A stretch of DNA of 36,976 nucleotides, taken from an uncultured Flavobacteriales bacterium. GTDB taxonomy: Bacteria; Bacteroidota; Bacteroidia; Flavobacteriales_D; Sanyastnellaceae. The stretch is from contig CAJXHE010000009.1 of assembly GCA_913051865.1 (NCBI GenBank), forward strand, positions 1 through 36,976. The letters run 5' to 3'. The translations under genes and the position numbers were made by a program. This document shows positions 17,733-26,292 of this stretch, piece after piece; positions within the stretch are counted from its first letter, which is position 1; every line of letters begins with the position of its first letter. The notes below the pieces were generated by a model. It was not told the origin of the DNA. It made no database searches and worked only from the letters and a program-made list of their open reading frames with translations.

Positions 17733-18356
17733 GTGTCAGACTATCATAAAATAAAAGCTTCCGATCTCAATGAAATGGAATCTCGACCTAGAGCCCAGCT
17801 TGTTAATTCTTTAAGTGGGTTTAAAAGTCCTGTCCTGGTGGGGAGTGTGAACGATAAGGGTGTACACAATTTAAGCATTGTGAGTTCACTCATGCACCTT
17901 GGATCAAGTCCCGCGTTGATGGGTATCGTTTTAAGGCCGCCTGGGGAATTCGCGCATACCTACAAGAATATTAAACAGACGAGGCAGTTTACGATCTCTC
18001 ATGTGCACAGTGATATTATCAAACAAGCTCACCGATGTAGTGCGAAATATCCGGAACATATTTCTGAATTTGAGGAAGTGGGCCTGACACCCACTATTCA
18101 TGATGCAAAAAACTGGAAGGCACCCGCAGTAGATGAGTCATATATCCGAATGGGACTTGTCTTAAATAAAATTATTGAGCTGCCGAATAAGTGTAATCTC
18201 ATGATCGGTGATGTGGAATGGGTAGAATTAAATCCACGCGTGTGTGATCAGAATCGTGTGAAGTTTGATTTAAATGACATTTGTATTTTAGGCGTGTATG
18301 ACTATTATAAAACAAGTCATCTCATGAAGTTAGGTTACGAAGAATACACACATTGA
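17733..18356 (+). CDS. Flavin reductase-like (flavoredoxin/FMN-binding split barrel) protein
   Basis: GTG start immediately after the merR stop; RPRAQLVNSLSGFKSPVLVGSVNDKGVHNLSIVSSLMHLGSSPALMGIVLRP. Confidence 0.82.
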   Translation: MSDYHKIKASDLNEMESRPRAQLVNSLSGFKSPVLVGSVNDKGVHNLSIVSSLMHLGSSPALMGIVLRPPGEFAHTYKNIKQTRQFTISHVHSDIIKQAHRCSAKYPEHISEFEEVGLTPTIHDAKNWKAPAVDESYIRMGLVLNKIIELPNKCNLMIGDVEWVELNPRVCDQNRVKFDLNDICILGVYDYYKTSHLMKLGYEEYTH

Positions 18357-18385
18357 TCCTCCGATGTTCATGTTCAGAATGATTT

Positions 18386-19102
18386 ATGGAAGATGAAGTT
18401 GTAAATATTCAGGGTGTCGATGTGACTTTTTTTCGAAGCCACCGTGCCAAACGGTTGAACATCACAATCAAACCCTTTGTAGGTGTTCGTGTGTCTGTAC
18501 CTTATTCGGTAAGTTTTAAAAAAGCAAAAGCACTCACTGAGAAACGCATCAGTTGGATCAAGCCGCATTTGTCTAAGATGCAAAGAGCAGAAGGGATGTT
18601 GACCGTCTTTGATCTTGACACAACATTCCAAACCAGGTCTCATCATTTGGTGTTGACATTTTCTGATACAGAAACCCTGAAGACTGTTGTCAGCGACAAC
18701 AAAATATCCGTTGCGATACCTCATTCCCAAAACATTGAAGATGCGGAGGTGCAAAATGTAATAAGACAAGCAATAGAGCTCGCTTGGAGAAAAGAAGCCA
18801 AGCTTCTTCTTCCTGGCAGAGTCAAAGAATTGGCCGAAGCGCACAACTTTGAATATAAAAATGTCGCCATTAAGAATTCAAAAACCAGGTGGGGAAGCTG
18901 TTCGTTTGACAACAACATCAACCTGAGCCTCCACCTTATGCGTTTGCCTGATTACCTAGTAGATTATGTCATTCTTCACGAATTGGTGCATACAAGGGTT
19001 AAAAATCACAGCAAAGATTTTTGGCAACTTCTAGACATCGTTTCTGGCGATGCAAGAAAACTAGATCGAGAGGTCAAGACTTACGCGATCAAGATTTATT
19101 GA
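18386..19102 (+). CDS. YgjP/SprT-like zinc metallopeptidase (DUF45 family)
   Basis: KNSKTRWGSCSFDNNINLSLHLMRLPDYLVDYVILHELVHTRVKNHSKDFWQLL (HExxH plus downstream HS..FW). Confidence 0.9.
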   Translation: MEDEVVNIQGVDVTFFRSHRAKRLNITIKPFVGVRVSVPYSVSFKKAKALTEKRISWIKPHLSKMQRAEGMLTVFDLDTTFQTRSHHLVLTFSDTETLKTVVSDNKISVAIPHSQNIEDAEVQNVIRQAIELAWRKEAKLLLPGRVKELAEAHNFEYKNVAIKNSKTRWGSCSFDNNINLSLHLMRLPDYLVDYVILHELVHTRVKNHSKDFWQLLDIVSGDARKLDREVKTYAIKIY

Positions 19103-19235
19103 TAAGAATCCAGGTTGGTTTTGGCTGTTACGTAAGATGTAATTTTTATGGTTTAGAGATATCTTATATACAGTTTCTGATATGTCGAGGCTATAAATTT
19201 GATTAGCTGTATCTTGATGCTTTAAATTATATTTT

Positions 19236-19763
19236 ATGCGATATTTAGTTACTTTTTTCTCTTTTTCTCTTTCTGTGGGTGTGTTTGGACAGGGCATGGT
19301 TAATTGCAGCTTGCTTACTGTTACTGATGTTATTATCAATAATGAAGAATTGACTATTGATGTAGCTGTAAATAATTCCGACACGATGGATGCGCATTAT
19401 CCTTATATCAATTATATCATTGACAGCAGTGGAGATACAATCCAAAATGGAGATATGGACTTGTTTGTGACTTTTTCAAATCAAACGTCATGGTATAATT
19501 ACAACTTGACATCTTCAATTTCACCAATATATCCATTAACAGTATATTTTACATACTCGAATCTAACTGGCAAGGATCCTGGGGATTACACATGCGAATT
19601 GACTTATGATATTTCTCAAAACATAAGTATTGATTTAATCAATGAAAAGACACTATATAAAATAGTGAATACATTAGGAAGAGAAGTGAATCACACGACG
19701 AACCAAATGCTCTTCCACATCTATGATGATGGTACGGTGGAGAAGAAGTTTGTAGTTGACTAA
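19236..19763 (+). CDS. Secreted hypothetical protein with a T9SS type A-like C-terminal tail
   Basis: Signal peptide; C-term LYKIVNTLGREVNHTTNQMLFHIYDDGTVEKKFVVD. Confidence 0.75.
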   Translation: MRYLVTFFSFSLSVGVFGQGMVNCSLLTVTDVIINNEELTIDVAVNNSDTMDAHYPYINYIIDSSGDTIQNGDMDLFVTFSNQTSWYNYNLTSSISPIYPLTVYFTYSNLTGKDPGDYTCELTYDISQNISIDLINEKTLYKIVNTLGREVNHTTNQMLFHIYDDGTVEKKFVVD

Positions 19764-19841
19764 TCCGTTATCGTTTTGGCGTTTCTTGAAGAGATTGTAT
19801 GCATTTCTTCTCGCTAAGCTTTAAAAAGCGAGGCAAAAGAA

Positions 19842-19869
19842 AAAGAGCAACCATTTCTGATTGCTCTTT
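19842..19869 (-). terminator. Intrinsic terminator downstream of tRNA-fMet
   Basis: Minus strand AAAGAGCAA-TCAGAAATGG-TTGCTCTTT followed by TTCTTTT. Confidence 0.75.
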
Positions 19870-19874
19870 CTTAG

Positions 19875-19947
<73 letters not shown>

Positions 19948-20106
19948 ATGAGGTTCCGATTCTGCGAAATACTAGGTCATAAATCCTAATGCCGAAGCGG
20001 GGACCAAAGGTAGTCCGTCTTTTTCAATATCCAACTATAATCTCAGTTTTTATCTAAATATTGCGATCCTTCTCTTTGAGTAGGTGCCCACCTGTATCAA
20101 CAGAGA

Positions 20107-21666
20107 TTAGCAGGATGTGCCAAAGCCTGAAAGGAGTATCAATAAGTCAGATATTCCGAAAGACGCATCTCCATCAATATCTGAAGTACAGTTTGTGCAT
20201 GCAAAAGCACCCAAGGCGAGAGTGAGGTCCTGAACAGTAATCAAGTAGTCATGGTTCAGGTCACCTGGGCAAGTAGGGGCATAAGTGATTTCGCACATGC
20301 TCGGGAGCGGATTTATTTCGATCTCTCCCATCGGTATAAGATTTCGGCCCAAAAATGCGCCATAGTTTGGCGCATATCGCTGCGCTTGAAATACAGAATT
20401 TCCAAATACAGTTGTCGTCTGTTGAAGAGGTCCCCATACGCTCACAGGATTGATGTAATCCCACGTAACTTCACCTGTATTATTAATCTCAATTAAGTGG
20501 CCGCTCGCACCTTCGCATATAAGCGTGTTGCCATTAGGAAGTCTTTGTGCGCCGCTTACGTTGTGAGAAAACAACTCGTTGCCTAATGTTTCAGGGTACC
20601 GCCATTCTGTATTCTCAGGACCATAGGGCGAGTCCGAACTGATCGGATATTCTCCATCCACTGAAAGTGGGAGTTTTAATTGTTCAATTGAGCTGTATTC
20701 TCCATCGGGTCTATTGGTGCCATTGTTGTAAATCAAAACATGCCCTTCTCCTGGAAGCCCAGGTTCAATCCAATGACAATTATGTTGTTGAAAAAGTGCT
20801 TGATCTTCTTCCGTTCCTCTTCCGTATGCCATTGGATTTCCCCAACGATATTTTATATCCGATGATGATTCTCTGTCAATAATCCAAAACTCACTAAATC
20901 CCCTCACGCTGATCATGATTTCATCGCTCAAAGGATTGTAATCTATAGAGTTTGTATGTAGCCAGTCCTGTGCCGTAGTAGAAGTTCCTCCCAATGCGTT
21001 AAAATTCACATCTATTTTTCCGGAAAAATCTATGGGGTGACCATACGAAGGTAGGCTTGGGTCAAAGTCTTGTATCAAGTGATCCCAAGCATCCCAACTC
21101 CATACGATATGTCCTCCTTCTGGATAAGAAGGTTCTATTTCCACAATATAGGTACTCCACACACTGAGTCCTGTTTTATTTGGATCTCTTCCTTTTGCAA
21201 TTGCGTCTTCTGCGCTATTCATTTTCCAAGCGATTGCAAGCACATTTCCATTGGGTAGGATCTCTATATCGTGATGCAGATGTACGCTGTCATTCGCCAT
21301 TGTGAAAGTCCATAGCAATTCGCCACTCCAACTAAACTTCTCAATGACTCCACCCGTTCCGCCGCCTTGGAAGACTTTAGAAGGAGTTCTTCCAGACCTC
21401 ATGATGCAACCGTCTTCAAGAAGGTATGCCATCATTCCAGCTCTGTGTGTGCTTTCCCAGCTGTTTATTTCAGACCCACAATTGTCTATTAAATAAGTGG
21501 TCATGTTCGAAACAGGGGCGAATAATGTATATCCGTTAAAGGACTCTGTTGTGTTTGTAAATAGACCCATCGTTTGATCGGTTTGAGACAAACAATTTAA
21601 AGTGAGACCCCATAAGGCAAATGTGATTGCTACATAATTTAAAGTCTGGTTAATTGGGCGTTTCAT
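20107..21666 (-). CDS. Secreted arylsulfotransferase (ASST)-like protein with C-terminal dockerin-like repeat
   Basis: Signal peptide; HHDIEILPNGNVLAIAWK, HTNSIDYNPLSDEIMISVRGFSEFWIIDRESS; C-term CPGDLNHDYLITVQDL...SDIDGDASFGISDLLILLSGFGTSC. Confidence 0.82.
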   Translation of the reverse strand: MKRPINQTLNYVAITFALWGLTLNCLSQTDQTMGLFTNTTESFNGYTLFAPVSNMTTYLIDNCGSEINSWESTHRAGMMAYLLEDGCIMRSGRTPSKVFQGGGTGGVIEKFSWSGELLWTFTMANDSVHLHHDIEILPNGNVLAIAWKMNSAEDAIAKGRDPNKTGLSVWSTYIVEIEPSYPEGGHIVWSWDAWDHLIQDFDPSLPSYGHPIDFSGKIDVNFNALGGTSTTAQDWLHTNSIDYNPLSDEIMISVRGFSEFWIIDRESSSDIKYRWGNPMAYGRGTEEDQALFQQHNCHWIEPGLPGEGHVLIYNNGTNRPDGEYSSIEQLKLPLSVDGEYPISSDSPYGPENTEWRYPETLGNELFSHNVSGAQRLPNGNTLICEGASGHLIEINNTGEVTWDYINPVSVWGPLQQTTTVFGNSVFQAQRYAPNYGAFLGRNLIPMGEIEINPLPSMCEITYAPTCPGDLNHDYLITVQDLTLALGAFACTNCTSDIDGDASFGISDLLILLSGFGTSC

Positions 21667-21731
21667 TAAAACCTTTTAAAATTTAACACTGACAGTGTTC
21701 TTGACTGTCCTCTAAGAGTCACTTTTATCAG

Positions 21732-21745
21732 GGGTAAATTTACCC
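21732..21745. promoter_or_regulatory. 14-bp perfect palindrome GGGTAAATTTACCC upstream of the ASST-like gene
   Basis: Direct reading; located 66 bp upstream of the 21666 start codon. Confidence 0.5.
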
Positions 21746-21830
21746 TAAATTCTTTGTTTACAGACGTAAATTTTCTGATTTTGGTTGCATCTGTATTCCC
21801 ATTTTCCCCTATCGTAAGTTACTGTTATGA

Positions 21831-22736
21831 TTAATGCATCTCTATATCTACTTTCTGAGATGAAGCATCATCAATCATGATTGCTTGCGTTGAAAAAGAA
21901 TCGCTCGCACGGGGTTTTGTTTCTGAGGTGTCAGTGTTTTTTTTGACGCCTGTTTCATTTAAGATAGCCTTTAAAAACCCGGCGGCGATAGGGGTTGCAA
22001 GTGAGCTGGCGGGGTCACTTCTTTCAGGGTGCCATTGTACGCCTATGAAAAAAGGATAGTGTGTTGTGTCGGAATGTCTTATTCCTTCGATTAATCCATC
22101 GGGAGCAATCGCCCAAGCATCCAAGTTGTCAGCGAGACGGGAAATTCCCTGGTGATGGTTGCTTACAGTTGCAGATTTGTTTCCAGGCTTTATATCTAAT
22201 GTGCCAAGTTTATGTGTGACGTAAATTTCATGTTCTGTAGAATTCCCGTCTTTTCCCCTGTGAATATCGCTTAGTGTGTCTGGGAGGTGAGGGTGGAGGC
22301 TGCCTCCCATATGAACGTTCATAAATTGAAGGCCTCGACATACTCCCAGACAGGGTTTTCCGCTTTCTAATGCATGGTTTAAAAGTGTGGTTTCGATTTC
22401 ATCCCTTTTGATGTCTATCGTGCCACACCGTATCGTGTCAAAAGCGTTGCCGTACAAAGCGGGGTGGATGTCTACTCCACCCGTCAATATGATGCCATCT
22501 GCATTTTTAAGGTCTACCGTTAATTGTGAAAGGGGAGTTGTGTAAGCATTGATCCAATTGAATGTAATTGTAGTATCAATATTCTCAATAAAATGACGAT
22601 ATGAGGATGAACTGTTTTGTTTGGACAGGACGATCGTCACCGAACGCGGCATTTCTTTAACATGATCCTTGTCATTACTACACGCAGCAAAAACGCAAAT
22701 AAAGAAGAATGAAAATAACAGACGTAGCTTATTCAT
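21831..22736 (-). CDS. Class I glutamine amidotransferase / gamma-glutamyl hydrolase-like (peptidase C26), predicted lipoprotein
   Basis: Lipobox FAAC at the N-terminus; CLGVCRGLQFMNVHMGGSLHPHL nucleophile elbow and GVQWHPERS. Confidence 0.85.
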   Translation of the reverse strand: MNKLRLLFSFFFICVFAACSNDKDHVKEMPRSVTIVLSKQNSSSSYRHFIENIDTTITFNWINAYTTPLSQLTVDLKNADGIILTGGVDIHPALYGNAFDTIRCGTIDIKRDEIETTLLNHALESGKPCLGVCRGLQFMNVHMGGSLHPHLPDTLSDIHRGKDGNSTEHEIYVTHKLGTLDIKPGNKSATVSNHHQGISRLADNLDAWAIAPDGLIEGIRHSDTTHYPFFIGVQWHPERSDPASSLATPIAAGFLKAILNETGVKKNTDTSETKPRASDSFSTQAIMIDDASSQKVDIEMH

Positions 22737-22752
22737 ACGTCAAAAGTATGGA

Positions 22753-23451
22753 TTAGCCTCTGTGAAGTCCGCATTCTTGTGACGATTTCTCCCACCACCA
22801 TCTTCCTGATCTGGGATGTTCGCCGTTTTTAACAGCCCTTGTGCACGGTTCACAGCCAATGGAAGGAAATCCCTTTTTGTGGAGTGTGTTAATGGGAACG
22901 TTGTTTTTTTCGATGTAGTTTTCTAAATCAGAATCTGACCAAGTGAGAAGTGGGTTGAATTTCAGGAGTCCTGAAAGTGAATCCAGTTCAATTCTGGGGA
23001 GATTATTTCTGTTCTCTGATTGTTCTGCTCTCAGTCCTGTAACCCAAACTATAGCGCCCTTTAATGATCTTAACAGGGGTTGAACTTTCCTCACCCCACA
23101 GCAATTTTTACGCGCTTCAACAGACTTGAATATTGCATTTATCTCTTGTCCATTAACGAGTTGTTCCAGACTTAAGGTGTCTGGAAAAAAGCACTCAATT
23201 TTCACATTGTATCTGGATTTCGTTTTGTCGATTAGCGCATACGTTTCAGGAAAGAGTCTTCCAGTATCAAGAGTGACAATCCTAATGGGTAGTTTATTTC
23301 TGCATATGATGTCGGTCAATACTTGGTCTTCGAGTCCTAGAGATGTAGTGAAAACAATGCCTTTCGGGTGAGTGTCACAAAGTTCTGTAAGCGCCACGAT
23401 GGGGTCTGGGTGCAGGTTGAATGGAATAGATTGAGTAGTCATAGCCTGCAA
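22753..23451 (-). CDS. cysH: Phosphoadenylyl/adenylyl-sulfate reductase, Fe-S type
   Basis: FTTSLGLEDQVL, VTLDTGRLFPETY, RKNCCGVRKVQPL, GCEPCTRAV, C-term ECGLH. True start may be the ATG three codons in. Confidence 0.92.
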   Translation of the reverse strand: MQAMTTQSIPFNLHPDPIVALTELCDTHPKGIVFTTSLGLEDQVLTDIICRNKLPIRIVTLDTGRLFPETYALIDKTKSRYNVKIECFFPDTLSLEQLVNGQEINAIFKSVEARKNCCGVRKVQPLLRSLKGAIVWVTGLRAEQSENRNNLPRIELDSLSGLLKFNPLLTWSDSDLENYIEKNNVPINTLHKKGFPSIGCEPCTRAVKNGEHPRSGRWWWEKSSQECGLHRG

Positions 23452-23506
23452 AGATAGTTTAATCCTACACGCTCTATAGGATTAACGATAAGTTAATCTG
23501 ATTTTG

Positions 23507-23911
23507 TCAAATTAAATCTCTTAGGTTCCTGTGATCAAGCACTTTAAGTTTAGCATCTCTCACCTCTGCCATAAGTTTATTCAAACCGCATGAGATCTCA
23601 TTACAATCATCACATCGCTCATAGAAATTTAATGAGACACATTTTAAGGGGGCTATGGGGCCGTCTAAAATTCGGATGATTTGAGCCAGACTGACCTCCT
23701 CAGGAGGCCTAAGAAGGAAATATCCACCACCTTTCCCCTTTCTACTACCAAGAATATCATTCTTTCGTAATTCTAACAATATCGTTTCTAGAAACTTTAC
23801 GCTCATTGGATGCTCCTTGACGATTTTGCTAATTGGAAGCGGGCCTTTGCCTTGATGTCGAGCTAGAGTTGTCAGCGCACGGAATGCATATTGAGGTTTT
23901 TTAGATAGCAT
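23507..23911 (-). CDS. Rrf2-family transcriptional regulator
   Basis: MLSKKPQYAFRALTTLAR, GSRKGKGGGYFLLRPPEEVSLAQIIRILDGP, CVSLNFYERCDDCNEISCGL (Cys cluster). Confidence 0.93.
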   Translation of the reverse strand: MLSKKPQYAFRALTTLARHQGKGPLPISKIVKEHPMSVKFLETILLELRKNDILGSRKGKGGGYFLLRPPEEVSLAQIIRILDGPIAPLKCVSLNFYERCDDCNEISCGLNKLMAEVRDAKLKVLDHRNLRDLI

Positions 23912-23947
23912 TATGTTTCGGATTCCAGTTCGGTAAAAGTAAGCTCA

Positions 23948-23984
23948 TAAATGTACATTTACCGGTTATATGAAATGGCCATTT
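23948..23984. promoter_or_regulatory. Two matched palindromes (AAATGnnCATTT) between rrf2 and the haloperoxidase gene
   Basis: TAAATGTACATTTA (23948-23961) and AAATGGCCATTT (23973-23984); cores begin 24 bp apart. Confidence 0.65.
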
Positions 23985-24051
23985 ATGAAAAGCCATCAAT
24001 AAAGCCATTAAAATCCATACCTTTACTTATATAAATTGAAGTGATATTCTA

Positions 24052-26238
24052 ATGTATAAGTTTCTTTTATCTGTGTTTTTATCATGCACATGTCTATCTG
24101 TGAGCTTTGCGCAAACAGGTCACATTGCTATAGAGTGGAATGAACAGGTTTTAGAAGCGATTAGAAACGACTTTGCAAGACCCACTCTTCACGCACGTAA
24201 CCTCATGCATTCCTCTGCAATCATGTACGATTGTTGGGCTGCATATGATACGACATCGTCACAGCAATATTTTTTAGGCAATACGATTGGAGACTTTTCG
24301 ATTGTCTTTGATTTCGACAATTTCGCATCAAACATTCCTGCCAATCCCATGGATAGGATAATGGCTCAAGAGGTTGCGATCAGCTATGGCGTTTATAGAC
24401 TAATTAAGCACAGGTATATGAATTCGCCCCAAGCGGAGTCTACGATGGAAAATATCCGTCTTCAGATGGCACATCAGGGGCTTGACACTTTAGTAGTATC
24501 AACAGATTATTTGAATGATGGGCCTCCGGCTCTTGGAAATTACGTTGCGGAACAAATAATTGCATTTGGTTTACAAGATGGTTCTAATGAGGTTAATGAT
24601 TTTTCAAACCTTTGCTATACACCAAATAACCCCAATATTTTACCAGAAGCTTCAGGTACTGGAGGGATTCTGGATCCGAATAGTTGGCAGCCCGTGGAGT
24701 TGTCAGTTGCAATAGACCAAAGCGGTGAGTTAATTACTGAGGTACCACCATTCTTAGGGCCAGAATGGGGCAATGTGCAAGGATTTGCACTTAGGGATTC
24801 AAATCTGACACAGTTGACACGAGATGCGTGCGTATATGACACCTATCACAATCCAGGACCTCCGGTTTTCATCGACACAACTGTTGCGTCAAATTTTGAT
24901 GAGAGTGATTACAAGTGGGGATTTGGTATGGTCATCAAATGGTCAGAACATCTCGACCCAAATGACGGAGTTATGTGGGATATTTCCCCAGCATCATTGA
25001 AGTATGATGGAGAAACGCCTGCCGTAGAAGATTTTGCATCTTTCTATGATTGGGAGCAGGGAGGATTAGCGAGTTGGCACAATCCAGATGGATCATTCGG
25101 TGGGAATGGACACCAAACAAACCCATTTACAGGTCTTCCCTATGAACCTAATATCATTCCTAGAGGAGATTATGGACGTGTGATAGCAGAATTTTGGGCA
25201 GACGGCCCCGATTCGGAGACCCCTCCTGGGCATTGGTTTACGCTTCTCAACGAATTTATTTTAGAGCCTAATTCTGGATCTCACAGATGGAGAGGTCAAG
25301 GTCCTGTCATTGAAGATCAGGAATTCATTGTTAAATCTTATCTGGCCTTGGCAGGAGCGATGCACGACTGTGCTATTACTGCTTGGAGTAACAAAGGGTA
25401 TTACGATTACATCAGGCCCGTATCTGCCATTCGTTTTATGGCAGAAAAAGGTCAAAGTACGGATCCTTCTCTTCCAAATTATCATCCTGCGGGCCTCCCT
25501 TTGGTGCCAGGCTTTATTGAAATGATTGATGATTCCCATCCGCTTTCTGATTTCGGAGGTGAGGACCATGTTGGTGACATTGCAATCCGTACTTGGAAGG
25601 GGCCAGATTATATTGAAATTCCACAGATTGATGAAGCTGGTGTTGATTGGATTTTGGCTGAGAATTGGTGGCCATATCAACGTCCAAGCTTTGTTACCCC
25701 GCCTTTTGCAGGTTATTTTAGTGGACACAGCGCGTTTTCAAGAGCTGCAGCAGAGCAGTTTGAAATGTTAACAGGTTCAGCTTACTGGCCAGGGGGATTG
25801 GCCGAATGGCCTGTCAACATGAATCAATTTCTCGTCTTTGAAGATGGTCCTTCAATGACCTTTAATCTTCAATGGGCGACCTTTATGGATGCTTCAAACG
25901 AAAGTGCACTTTCTAGAATTTGGGGAGGGATTCATCCGCCAGTTGACGATGCTCCTGCCCGTTATGCCGGTATGATGGCCGGGAAAAACGCGTTTCATTT
26001 TGCCGAGACCATTGTTTTTCCTGAGTTAGCAATGGAATTTGGTGGCACTGGATTTATCCCGAGTGATGTATGTGTGGGTGATTTTAATGCCGACGGCCAA
26101 GTAGGATCATCCGACTTTTTACTCTTCTTATCCGCATACGGTCTTGGGTGGACAGGTGCGTATGATATGGATGACAGTTCTCAAATTGGCGCCTCAGACT
26201 TGTTGATTCTTCTTCAGAAATTTGGCCAAGCCTGTTAG
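24052..26238 (+). CDS. Secreted vanadium-dependent haloperoxidase / PAP2-superfamily protein with C-terminal dockerin-like repeat
   Basis: K-x6-RP (KGYYDYIRP), FSGHS, SR-x5-H-x3-D (SRIWGGIHPPVDD); C-term CVGDFNADGQVGSSDFLLFLSAYG...YDMDDSSQIGASDLLILLQKFGQAC. Confidence 0.9.
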   Translation: MYKFLLSVFLSCTCLSVSFAQTGHIAIEWNEQVLEAIRNDFARPTLHARNLMHSSAIMYDCWAAYDTTSSQQYFLGNTIGDFSIVFDFDNFASNIPANPMDRIMAQEVAISYGVYRLIKHRYMNSPQAESTMENIRLQMAHQGLDTLVVSTDYLNDGPPALGNYVAEQIIAFGLQDGSNEVNDFSNLCYTPNNPNILPEASGTGGILDPNSWQPVELSVAIDQSGELITEVPPFLGPEWGNVQGFALRDSNLTQLTRDACVYDTYHNPGPPVFIDTTVASNFDESDYKWGFGMVIKWSEHLDPNDGVMWDISPASLKYDGETPAVEDFASFYDWEQGGLASWHNPDGSFGGNGHQTNPFTGLPYEPNIIPRGDYGRVIAEFWADGPDSETPPGHWFTLLNEFILEPNSGSHRWRGQGPVIEDQEFIVKSYLALAGAMHDCAITAWSNKGYYDYIRPVSAIRFMAEKGQSTDPSLPNYHPAGLPLVPGFIEMIDDSHPLSDFGGEDHVGDIAIRTWKGPDYIEIPQIDEAGVDWILAENWWPYQRPSFVTPPFAGYFSGHSAFSRAAAEQFEMLTGSAYWPGGLAEWPVNMNQFLVFEDGPSMTFNLQWATFMDASNESALSRIWGGIHPPVDDAPARYAGMMAGKNAFHFAETIVFPELAMEFGGTGFIPSDVCVGDFNADGQVGSSDFLLFLSAYGLGWTGAYDMDDSSQIGASDLLILLQKFGQAC

Positions 26239-26292
26239 GTACGACATGTCCTTTTTTAAATAATCTGCACAGAAAAAAAATAACAAAAGAAG

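Noticed and set aside
18374-18844. 156-aa minus-strand ORF opposite the YgjP-like peptidase
   Set aside because: The plus-strand frame encodes a clear HExxH peptidase; the antisense product has no domain pattern.
19786-19833. Inverted repeat CTCGCT...AGCGAG after the 19236-19763 gene
   Set aside because: No T run on the plus strand, so it is not convincing as that gene's terminator.
25261-25728. 155-aa minus-strand ORF inside the haloperoxidase gene
   Set aside because: Antisense to well-conserved catalytic motifs; no start context or family.
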